Shown here in pieces: positions 8,176 through 15,209 of a stretch of 18,251 nt of DNA; the first letter of the stretch is position 1, and every line of letters begins with the position of its first letter. The notes below the pieces were generated by a model. It saw only the letters and a program-made list of their open reading frames with translations, did not search any database and had not been told where the DNA came from. Source of the stretch: Bacteroidia bacterium (lineage in GTDB: Bacteria > Bacteroidota > Bacteroidia > Chitinophagales > Saprospiraceae); contig JAUIIF010000026.1 of the NCBI GenBank assembly GCA_030431945.1, positions 1 through 18,251 of the forward strand, in the 5' to 3' direction. Both the position numbers and the translations under genes were made by a program.

Positions 8176-11100
8176 TTATTTAGTCGGGCCTGGCGGTGCC
8201 AGCTGCACCATGACGCCCATCACGACCATGATCATACCGTCAGTACCTTCCTGACTTTTGAAGACGACGTAAAGGTCATGGGGAGTGGCCGTATCCATGT
8301 CGGCGGGCAGGGCAACGGGGACGGTCAGCAGGGGCGGGGCGGTTTGCGCACCTTGTCCGGGCATTTCATTGGTGGTTTCCAATAGGGGGGAGGTACCTAC
8401 GAGAGGTCCGTCCGGCTGGTCGAGGTGCAGTTCGATGGTGCCCCCCACGGCGTTGAGCATCGGTACGGGGGCGGAGGCAACAAAGCTGACGGCACTGACG
8501 CCGTTCAGGCTGACGTTGTTCAACCTGGCGTAAGCCCCCGAGCCTTCCGGGAGCAGAAGATTGTTGCCGCCGAAGGAGAGTTTGCGAACGTCAACAAACT
8601 CATCGAACGCGTGAGGATCAATCTGGGCATTCCGCAGGACAACCGTTTTTTCAGCGGCCAGAGAGGGCAGACCCGCTGCGCCGGCATCCTGATAAGCTGC
8701 CCGCAGGATAAATACGCCTTTACCCGGGTCGCCCTCGGGAAGGGTGGGGACGTAATTACCACTGAGCGGAAGCGTTTTGGCTTCCGCGGCCAGTCCGAGG
8801 ATGTAGCGAACCATTTCTACGGCGTCGGCCGTAGACAGTTCGGGATGAGCGGCCATGGCCGTCTCTCCCCAGACACCGCTACCGCCGGAGATGATTTTCC
8901 CCGTCAGGTATTCCAGCGCATTTTCGTCTTCGGCGTACTTAAGGGCTACCTCGCGGTAGTTGGGCCCAATGGATTTTTCGGCAACTTTGTGGCAGGAAAT
9001 ACAGTCGTTTTCCCCGATCAGCACCGCGCCTTTACTCATCATTGCACCGGCGTCCGCGCCCCGGTGCCCTTGTTCAATAATCACTTTGTCGTACCCTTCG
9101 GCCAGGTAGTCAACGCTGAAAGCCACGCGGTCTGCAGCAATCCCCTGGCCCAGCGTACCGTCTTCGGCGTCCGTTACCATCACGTTGTACGGAATGGGCT
9201 GCCCGGGGACGTAGAATGAATTGCTGCTGCCACCCAGGTCTAGCTGCACGACGGGCATTTCGTTGCCGACGATGATTTCGGTAGACTGCGTTACCCGCCC
9301 ACCGTTTCCGTCGTCGACCGTCAGGGCCGCCTGGTAAACGCCGTTATCCGTCAGGTTAAGTTCGGCCGTCTGGCTCGCTACGGTGGTCGTAAAGCCATTG
9401 TCTGACGTTACGTTCCAGGTATAAACGAGCTGGTCATTGTCAGGGTCCGTAGTCCCTTCCGCACTCAGGGTTACGGGCAGTGGCGCCGCACCACCTGAAG
9501 TGCTCGCTACGAGGGTAGGATTGGGCGGACGGTTGCCGGCGTTGTACTCGATCCGGATCAGACGTGCGTCATCATTCTGGGTAAACCAGCCGGTTCCGTA
9601 TTCCAGCATATACAGGTCGCCGTTGTCGGCAAAGACCATGTCCATCGGGTTACTGAAATTGTAGCTGGGCAGGAAACGCTCCATGGAAACAAGGTTGCCT
9701 GCCTCATCCATGGTGACGACGTAGAGGAAGCCGCGCATCCACTCGTAAGCGATCAGTTTTCCGTCGTAATACTTCGGGAAAGGCCGGGCGGCGCCGGCGA
9801 AGTCAGCAGCGTAATAAACGGGGCCGGCCATGGCATTCCGCCCACCGCTCCCCATCAGGGGGAATTCGGGAGAAGGCCCGTAGGGGTACCAGATGAAGGC
9901 ATTCTGGGCCGGGGGGAGCTGCTCCAGGCCGGTGTTGTTGGGGGAAGAGTTGATGGGCGCAGCCGGATCCCACTTGGCGAGCGATTTTTCGGCGGCAAAA
10001 TCATACTTGTTGTACGCTTTGTTGTTGCCGACAAAGTGAGGCCAGCCAAAGTTTCCGGCTTCCCGGGCCTGGCCTACTTCATCGTGGCCCGCGGGGCCAC
10101 GGTTGGGGTCCGGGTCGTTGGCGTCCGGGCCTACGTCGCCCCAGTACACGTAGCCCGTATGCTGGTCTACGGAAATCCGGAAAGGATTGCGGTGGCCCAT
10201 GGTGTAGATTTCCGGCCGGGTTTTGGGCGTTCCTTCGGGGAAGAGGTTGCCGGCGGGGATGGTATAACTACCATCGTCTTCGGGGTGAATGCGGATAATT
10301 TTTCCGCGCAGGTCGTTGGTGTTGGCCGAAGACTTTTGGGCGTCCCACGGGCCCCGGTCGGGCCGCTCATCACTCGGGCTGTAGCCGTTGGAGGCGTGGG
10401 GGTTGGTGTTGTCACCGGTGGAGAGGTAGAGGTTACCGTCCGCGTCCCAGGCGATGGAGCCACCGGTATGGCAGCACTGCTTGCGCTGCACGGGGACTTC
10501 CAGCATGACGATTTCTGATTCCAGCGGTAATTCGTCTCCCTGCATGGTGAAACGGGAAAGACGGTTGACGGATTTATCGACCGGAGAATAAAAGAGGTAT
10601 ATCCAGTTGTTGGTGGCAAAATCAGGATCCTTGTTGAGGCCGAGCAGGCCGTCTTCGGCCGTCGCTTCTTCCCCCTTCTCATTTTTTTCGTACTTCAGGC
10701 TGACGGGGATCTCCGCGATGGTTTTCATCTCTTCCGTAGCCGTATTGAAAAGCTGGACCTGCCCTTTGCGCTGGATAAACAGGATACGGTCCTCGTCCAG
10801 CAGGGTAAGCTCCATTGGTTCGTCCAGCTTGTCTGCCAGTACGATTTTGGAGAAGCGGTTTTCCTCCGGCCGCGCTTTTTCGTAGTCCAGGGGCTGCGGG
10901 TTGGCACCGCCCATGGCGTAGTTGATACCCGCCCAGAGGTGGTTGAGGAAGAGAGGTTCTGCGTAGGTTTCGTCCGTGTGGCCCATCGCCGTGTAGAAAG
11001 AGCGGCCACCGTCGAATTCGTGGTACCAGCTCATGGGATGAAAATCGGGGTTGCTGCCGCCCACGTAGCTTTCATTGTCAATTTCCAACACCGGATGAAT

Positions 11101-11646
11101 CTTGTCGGAGATGTTCTTGAAGGCATAAAATTCATCCGTACGCTTGAAGGTGTCCGGCATGCCCTGAGTGGCCCAGTGGTCTTTTTCCAGTACGTGAAAG
11201 GTTCCCTCCTGCACGTTGCTGGGGGTACTTGGGTGGTCCAGAAAGTAAGCGCCGGCCAGTTGGCCGTACCAGGGCCAGTCGTACTCCGTATCGGTGGCGG
11301 AGTGCACCCCGACGTAGCCGCCCCCGGCCTGAATGAAGCGTTCGAAGGCCACCTGCTGCGCGGGGTTCAAAACGTCGCCGGTAGTATTGAGGAAAATTAC
11401 GGCACGGTAGTTGCGCAGGGAGGCATCGGTAAACACCTCCGCATCTTCGGTAAAGGTGGCTTCAATGCCTTTTTCCGTAGCCATTTTCTTAATGGCGGTA
11501 ATTCCCGCAGCAATGGATTCGTGGCGAAAGCCTTCCGTTTTACTGAAGACCAACACGCTGTTGGTGACTTCGGGACCAGGGCCGCAGGCCGTAAGCACCA
11601 GCAATAGGAGTGCGGCGAAATAAGGACGGAAAGAAAAAGACGGCAT
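8176..11646 (-). CDS. Five-module lipoprotein: ThuA, PQQ-type sugar dehydrogenase, PKD, cytochrome c, C-terminal beta domain
   Basis: This 1156-residue protein starts at ATG 11646 behind an A-rich leader. Residues 1-21 are a lipoprotein signal with a perfect lipobox (LTAC, C21). A ThuA-like domain spans about 28-250 (FSKTEGFRHESI, GGGYVGVHSATDTEYDW). A glucose/sorbosone-dehydrogenase propeller spans about 265-690; H393 in QCCHTGG and R486 in GHRNPFR correspond to the family's catalytic His and conserved Arg region. A PKD domain spans about 704-792. A class I cytochrome c follows, with heme motif C882-I-S-C885-H886 and candidate axial M931 in ETAMAAHPEL. The last 190 residues look like a CBM6-type beta sandwich. 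The inferred role is periplasmic or surface oxidation of a sugar, with electrons passed to the fused heme; substrate is unknown. It starts 41 bp after the GH3 stop, so an operon is likely. Multidomain proteins of this kind are known in Bacteroidota, usually named ThuA domain-containing or PQQ-dependent sugar dehydrogenase. Confidence 0.93.
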   Translation of the reverse strand: MPSFSFRPYFAALLLLVLTACGPGPEVTNSVLVFSKTEGFRHESIAAGITAIKKMATEKGIEATFTEDAEVFTDASLRNYRAVIFLNTTGDVLNPAQQVAFERFIQAGGGYVGVHSATDTEYDWPWYGQLAGAYFLDHPSTPSNVQEGTFHVLEKDHWATQGMPDTFKRTDEFYAFKNISDKIHPVLEIDNESYVGGSNPDFHPMSWYHEFDGGRSFYTAMGHTDETYAEPLFLNHLWAGINYAMGGANPQPLDYEKARPEENRFSKIVLADKLDEPMELTLLDEDRILFIQRKGQVQLFNTATEEMKTIAEIPVSLKYEKNEKGEEATAEDGLLGLNKDPDFATNNWIYLFYSPVDKSVNRLSRFTMQGDELPLESEIVMLEVPVQRKQCCHTGGSIAWDADGNLYLSTGDNTNPHASNGYSPSDERPDRGPWDAQKSSANTNDLRGKIIRIHPEDDGSYTIPAGNLFPEGTPKTRPEIYTMGHRNPFRISVDQHTGYVYWGDVGPDANDPDPNRGPAGHDEVGQAREAGNFGWPHFVGNNKAYNKYDFAAEKSLAKWDPAAPINSSPNNTGLEQLPPAQNAFIWYPYGPSPEFPLMGSGGRNAMAGPVYYAADFAGAARPFPKYYDGKLIAYEWMRGFLYVVTMDEAGNLVSMERFLPSYNFSNPMDMVFADNGDLYMLEYGTGWFTQNDDARLIRIEYNAGNRPPNPTLVASTSGGAAPLPVTLSAEGTTDPDNDQLVYTWNVTSDNGFTTTVASQTAELNLTDNGVYQAALTVDDGNGGRVTQSTEIIVGNEMPVVQLDLGGSSNSFYVPGQPIPYNVMVTDAEDGTLGQGIAADRVAFSVDYLAEGYDKVIIEQGHRGADAGAMMSKGAVLIGENDCISCHKVAEKSIGPNYREVALKYAEDENALEYLTGKIISGGSGVWGETAMAAHPELSTADAVEMVRYILGLAAEAKTLPLSGNYVPTLPEGDPGKGVFILRAAYQDAGAAGLPSLAAEKTVVLRNAQIDPHAFDEFVDVRKLSFGGNNLLLPEGSGAYARLNNVSLNGVSAVSFVASAPVPMLNAVGGTIELHLDQPDGPLVGTSPLLETTNEMPGQGAQTAPPLLTVPVALPADMDTATPHDLYVVFKSQEGTDGMIMVVMGVMVQLAPPGPTK
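9044..9060 (+). repeat. 17-bp exact word shared with the intergenic copy at 15046-15062
   Basis: The word gcaccggcgtccgcgcc occurs here in the coding sequence just before the cytochrome c motif, and again in the intergenic region before pyruvate carboxylase, in the same orientation. At this copy it is followed by ccggtgc, forming a 7-bp inverted repeat with the first seven bases. Confidence 0.45.
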
Positions 11647-11687
11647 AATGATCAGTGATTTTGTAGTTGTTGCTGGGTGAAGTTTAG

Positions 11688-14099
11688 CTATTCTGCGGGG
11701 AGCCCTACGGAAAAGGTAGCGCTGCCCCAGATATCTCGTGAAGAAGACCCCGCCAGGAGGTGATAGGTTCCTGCTTCGAGCCGCCAGCCCGCCTCGTCTT
11801 CGTTCCAGTAGCGGAGGTCTGTCACCGGAAGGGAGAAAGTAAGCTGCGTACGCTGGCCCGGGCGTAAGACGGGCGTTTTGGCGAAGGCTTTCAGCTCCTG
11901 GTCCGGCCGGTCTATTCCCGAATCCGGAAGGGAAGTGTAGAGCTGAACGACTTCCTGGCCGGGCAGGTTACCGGTATTGGTGACGGATAGCTGCACGAAA
12001 AGACTGTCTCCGGAAACGGTTAGTTGCAACTCCCCGGCCTCGAACCGGGTGTAGCTGAGCCCGAATCCGAAGGGGTAAGCTACCGGAATATTTTCTTTGT
12101 CGAAGTGCCGGTAGCCTACGTAGATGCCTTCTTCGTAATTGGTGTAATCGAGGTTCTTAACCTGTTCGGCAGCCGGTTTTAGTGCCCGGTTCCCGAACAG
12201 GAAATCCTGCATGTTCATGGTGCCACCACCCGCCGGGAAATTGGCGGAAGAGGCATGGTCGCGCAGGTGGATGGGAAAAGTCATCGGAAGTCTTCCACTC
12301 GGATTCACCTGACCGGCCAATATGGCTGCTGCGGCATTACCGCCTTCCTGCCCGCCTTGCCAGGCCAATAAAATGGCATCGGGCCGGTCCTTCCAGGAAG
12401 CAGTCTCAATTACGCCGCCAACGTTAAGGACCACGATGACCTTTTTTCCGGCTGCGTGAAAAATGTTGCAGGTGCGGTCGATAAGGTCCTGTTCGTTACT
12501 GCGTAAGAGAAAATCGTCAACCTCCTGGCGATCCCCTCCTTCACCACTGTTACGCTGCAAGGTGATCACCGCGACATCTGCGCTGGCCGCCAGCACGGTT
12601 AGCAAGGAATCCGCATACACCATGGCCGGTGGTTCGTAGGGGGCAAACATGGCCTGCATGCCCTCGGGCTTAACGAAGGCTTCCCGGTTGGCCGCTTTGT
12701 GCGCAGCGTAAGCAGACCGGGCCGTTTCGTTGACGGTAAAACCAATCTCCGTTAGCCCCTGATCAAGGGATACGGAGTAGGCCTCATTCACATCTCCGGA
12801 GCCGGTACCGCCGGCAATAAAATCATACGACCCGTTGCCCAGCAGGGCCAGGTTGGCCTCCCGGGGCAGGGGCAGGGCACCCTCGTTTTTCAGCAGTACC
12901 ATGCCTTCGGCAGCAGCTTGCCGGGCAATTTGCGCGTGGGCTTCCAGGTCCGGTTGGTTTGCGTTTGGGTAGTTCTCCATTTTTCTGGACTTGAGGATCA
13001 ACGCCAGAATCCGGGCAGCAGCCTGATCGATTACGGCGAGCGGTAAAGCTTCGGTGCCGGCTGCTTGTTTGAGGGCATTCCACTGCAGTTTAGTTCCCGG
13101 TTGCAGCAGGTCGTTCCCCGCAGCGACCATCGCTGCCGGGTCATCTCCGCCAAACCAGTCCGACATCACCACGCCCTCAAAGCCCCATTCCTCCCGCAGT
13201 ACCTGCGTCAGTAAATAAGGGCTTTCGGAGACGTAGGTGCCGTTGACCCGGTTGTAGGATGACATGATCGTCCAGGGCTGGGCAGCCTTGACCATGATCT
13301 CGTAGGGCTTCAGGTAAATCTCCCGCAGGGCCCGCTCCGAAAGCCTGGAATCGTTGATGAAGCGATCCGTTTCCTGGTTATTCGCCACGAAGTGCTTCAC
13401 GGAGGTGCCGACACCGTTGACCTCAATACCGTTGATCATCGCCGCCCCGATCTTCCCGGTCAGTACGGGATCTTCGGAATAATATTCGAAGTTCCTGCCG
13501 CACAGCGGGTGCCGGTGAATGTTGACCCCCGGGCCCAGCATCACGTCAATTCCATATTCCAGGGCCTCATTGCCCATGGCGCTGCCTACCTGCTCGACCA
13601 GGTCGGTATCCCAGGTGCTGGCCAGGAGGGTGCCGATCGGGAAAGCCGTAGCGTAGTAAGTGCGGTCTTCTCCCTTGCGGTGAGGTTCGATGCGCAGGCC
13701 CGCCGGTCCGTCCGATAGGTAAAGGGTCGGCAGGCCGAGTCTCGGGGTAGGAACGATTGTTCCCACCGCCCCCGGCACCTCACTGCCGCCGAGCCCGAGG
13801 GCCGAACCGAGGCCGGATCCTTTAAGCAGGTGAATCTTCTCTTCGGTGGTCATCTGTTGCAGCAGGTCAGCCACCCTTGCCTGCAGGGGCTGGCGGTCGT
13901 CTTCGTAAGGGTCCAGGGTGCCGTTTCCGTTTCTATCCGTAAAAGTCCGGTCACCAAGGGGGATTTCCTGCAAGACCGCCTCGCGGGGAGGCGTTGGTTC
14001 AAAATTCAGGAAGGTGGTGTACAGGTAGTAGGCTCCCGCTGCCGCCGCCAGCAACAGCACCGTCAGTACGATCAGTACCCCCTTTAAAAGCTTCTTCAT
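11688..14099 (-). CDS. Glycoside hydrolase family 3 beta-glycosidase, N-terminally anchored or exported
   Basis: This 803-residue GH3 enzyme would release terminal beta-linked sugars from oligosaccharides. I chose ATG 14099 (MKKLLKG) because the longer frame begins with TTG at 14132. Residues about 5-30 are one hydrophobic helix, a signal anchor or uncleaved signal. DRNGNGTLDPYEDD resembles an EF-hand-like calcium loop. The (beta/alpha)8 domain contains K235-H236 in SVKHFVANNQE and the nucleophile D314 in GVVMSDWFGG. The second domain has GLGNGSYDF-type and SGEGGDRQE segments; E520 is the likely acid/base, by position and family pattern. A fibronectin type III-like C-terminal domain (GQEVVQLY ... 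LRYWNEDEAGWRLEAGTY) completes the standard architecture. It is the first gene of the minus-strand operon and is divergent from the NrtR-like regulator, which suggests local control. Substrate could be a beta-glucoside or beta-xyloside; the sequence alone does not decide. Confidence 0.95.
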   Translation of the reverse strand: MKKLLKGVLIVLTVLLLAAAAGAYYLYTTFLNFEPTPPREAVLQEIPLGDRTFTDRNGNGTLDPYEDDRQPLQARVADLLQQMTTEEKIHLLKGSGLGSALGLGGSEVPGAVGTIVPTPRLGLPTLYLSDGPAGLRIEPHRKGEDRTYYATAFPIGTLLASTWDTDLVEQVGSAMGNEALEYGIDVMLGPGVNIHRHPLCGRNFEYYSEDPVLTGKIGAAMINGIEVNGVGTSVKHFVANNQETDRFINDSRLSERALREIYLKPYEIMVKAAQPWTIMSSYNRVNGTYVSESPYLLTQVLREEWGFEGVVMSDWFGGDDPAAMVAAGNDLLQPGTKLQWNALKQAAGTEALPLAVIDQAAARILALILKSRKMENYPNANQPDLEAHAQIARQAAAEGMVLLKNEGALPLPREANLALLGNGSYDFIAGGTGSGDVNEAYSVSLDQGLTEIGFTVNETARSAYAAHKAANREAFVKPEGMQAMFAPYEPPAMVYADSLLTVLAASADVAVITLQRNSGEGGDRQEVDDFLLRSNEQDLIDRTCNIFHAAGKKVIVVLNVGGVIETASWKDRPDAILLAWQGGQEGGNAAAAILAGQVNPSGRLPMTFPIHLRDHASSANFPAGGGTMNMQDFLFGNRALKPAAEQVKNLDYTNYEEGIYVGYRHFDKENIPVAYPFGFGLSYTRFEAGELQLTVSGDSLFVQLSVTNTGNLPGQEVVQLYTSLPDSGIDRPDQELKAFAKTPVLRPGQRTQLTFSLPVTDLRYWNEDEAGWRLEAGTYHLLAGSSSRDIWGSATFSVGLPAE

Positions 14100-14158
14100 G
14101 ATCCCGGTTATACTTTTTGGAGTTGGCCCCAATCGCGCCGGCTCTCGCCAGGCTATCG

Positions 14159-14166
14159 TAAAGATA
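14159..14166 (-). promoter_or_regulatory. Candidate -7 promoter box (TATCTTTA) for the GH3 operon
   Basis: On the minus strand this reads TATCTTTA, seven of eight positions of TAnnTTTG. It lies 59 bases before the GH3 ATG. The candidate operator at 14173-14194 lies immediately upstream, where the -33 region would be. No clear TTG -33 element was found, so support is weak. Confidence 0.25.
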
Positions 14167-14172
14167 AGGGCA

Positions 14173-14194
14173 TTTTATTATTGTCTGAATAAAA
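14173..14194. promoter_or_regulatory. Candidate operator: AT-rich palindrome between GH3 and the NrtR-like regulator
   Basis: Arms ttttatt (14173-14179) and aataaaa (14188-14194) are exact complements around an 8-base spacer, making a 22-bp element. A second, overlapping pair, ttattat (14175-14181) and ataataa (14196-14202), gives a broader dyad. NrtR-type regulators bind palindromes of about this length, and the site lies 12 bases before the regulator ATG and upstream of the GH3 gene, so it could control both. AT-rich palindromes also arise by chance. Confidence 0.4.
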
Positions 14195-14206
14195 GATAAT
14201 AACTTT

Positions 14207-14953
14207 ATGGCCATGGACCAATTTGAATTTTACCGATCCAGCGAGCACGAGCACCTGCAGCAATTGTCTGTTGATTGCGTCATTTTCGGTTATCAGGACC
14301 AGAAGCTGACGGTACTAATTCCGAAATTGGACCTGATTGGGGACGTCTGGGCGTTGCCCGGCGGCTTTATCCGGCAAACGGAAAGTATTGACGAGGCGGC
14401 GTTGCGCATTCTTGCGTCCCGGACGGGCATCAACGCTATTTACCTGGAACAATTCCGGGTTTTCGGAGAAACAGAGCGGTCCAGCCGCAAACTACTTGAT
14501 CGCTTGCTGCGCCTGAATCCTGGCCTGGCGGAGCAGGTTGCCCTGAGCCCGGAGGGGTATGAGTGGATCACCCGGCGTTTTGTGTCGATTGGCTACTATG
14601 CTTTGGTGGATATGCGGAAAGTAATCCTGAAAAAGCAGGAATTTGACGCTTCCATTGATTGGTACCCGGTACAGGAGTTGCCGGAGCTGATTTTAGACCA
14701 CCAGGAGATGGTCACCCACGCGCTGGAGACCTTGCGCCTCCACATTGATCGCCAGCTTGTCGGCTTCAACCTGCTGCCGGAAAAGTTTACCATGCGGGAG
14801 CTGCGGGAGCTGTACGAAGCCGTATTTGACCGCCCTTTTGCGCGCAATAATTTTCAGAAAAAAATGCTTGACCTGGGCGTCCTGGAGCGCCTGGAAAAGA
14901 AATTTACCGGCGCGGCCAACCGGGCCCCTTTCCTCTACCGTTTTGCCCGCTGA
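14207..14953 (+). CDS. NrtR/AraR-type transcriptional regulator with a catalytically degraded Nudix domain
   Basis: This 248-residue protein has an N-terminal Nudix fold (about 20-165) and a C-terminal winged helix-turn-helix (about 185-245; FTMRELRELYEAVF, RNNFQKKMLDLGVL), the layout of NrtR-family regulators. The Nudix box runs G53-x5-E59-x7-R67 and ends at G74-I75, but the metal-binding REUxEE core is replaced by RILASR: I68, S71 and R72 stand where three Glu are expected. The protein is therefore probably a ligand sensor, not a hydrolase. In Bacteroides, related regulators control sugar catabolism genes (AraR is the characterised case). It is divergent from the GH3 operon with a 107-bp gap holding a palindrome, so local control of that operon is a reasonable inference. 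ATGs at 14207 and 14213 are both possible starts; no Shine-Dalgarno sequence separates them. Confidence 0.92.
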   Translation: MAMDQFEFYRSSEHEHLQQLSVDCVIFGYQDQKLTVLIPKLDLIGDVWALPGGFIRQTESIDEAALRILASRTGINAIYLEQFRVFGETERSSRKLLDRLLRLNPGLAEQVALSPEGYEWITRRFVSIGYYALVDMRKVILKKQEFDASIDWYPVQELPELILDHQEMVTHALETLRLHIDRQLVGFNLLPEKFTMRELRELYEAVFDRPFARNNFQKKMLDLGVLERLEKKFTGAANRAPFLYRFAR

Positions 14954-14986
14954 CCGGCCTTAGCAATTGTAGTGGGGCAGGGAGGA

Positions 14987-15007
14987 GGGGCGCGGCCGCA
15001 GGTGCAG
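14987..15007 (+). repeat. Intergenic copy of the 21-bp word also at 7996-8016
   Basis: This is an exact match to the sulfatase signal-peptide copy. It is non-coding here, 34 bases after the regulator stop and 39 bases before the 17-bp repeated word. Confidence 0.6.
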
Positions 15008-15045
15008 GGGAAGGGTAATAAAAATTGCTCTTTTGTTCCTGGCTG

Positions 15046-15062
15046 GCACCGGCGTCCGCGCC
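15046..15062 (+). repeat. Intergenic copy of the 17-bp word also at 9044-9060
   Basis: This is an exact match to the copy before the cytochrome c motif of the ThuA fusion. Flanks differ (ggctg before, ttatttgc after). Confidence 0.45.
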
Positions 15063-15209
15063 TTATTTGCTCCATTTATCGGTCCGCAAAAATCCCTAAA
15101 ATCGTAATTCGCGGTATTTCTTTTTAAATTTAAGCTAAGTCCGGCAGCACGGAGCCTGGAATGATCCCCCCGGCCTTTGTATCTTGGGCCAAACCACAAA
15201 CTTCAGCGC

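Larger units (their letters stand above)
14954..15209. other. Intergenic region before pyruvate carboxylase
   Basis: This 256-bp stretch separates the regulator from pyruvate carboxylase, both on the plus strand. Its first part (about 14975-15062) is GC-rich and carries the second copies of the 21-bp and 17-bp repeated words. A minus-strand frame here (14960-15199) has no recognisable protein features. The second part turns AT-rich and includes the palindrome ttaaatttaa (15124-15133); taaattta (15125-15132) and tatcttgg (15180-15187) each match seven of eight bases of TAnnTTTG and are weak promoter candidates for pyc. No convincing hairpin-plus-T terminator was found after the regulator. Confidence 0.5.

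Noticed and set aside
14100..14132. Longer GH3 start (TTG at 14132)
   Set aside because: ATG 14099 gives a standard MKKLLKG-type N-terminus directly before the hydrophobic helix.
14960..15199. 79-codon minus-strand frame before pyruvate carboxylase
   Set aside because: It lies in repeat-containing intergenic DNA, has a biased Arg/Pro-rich translation, and shows no family resemblance.
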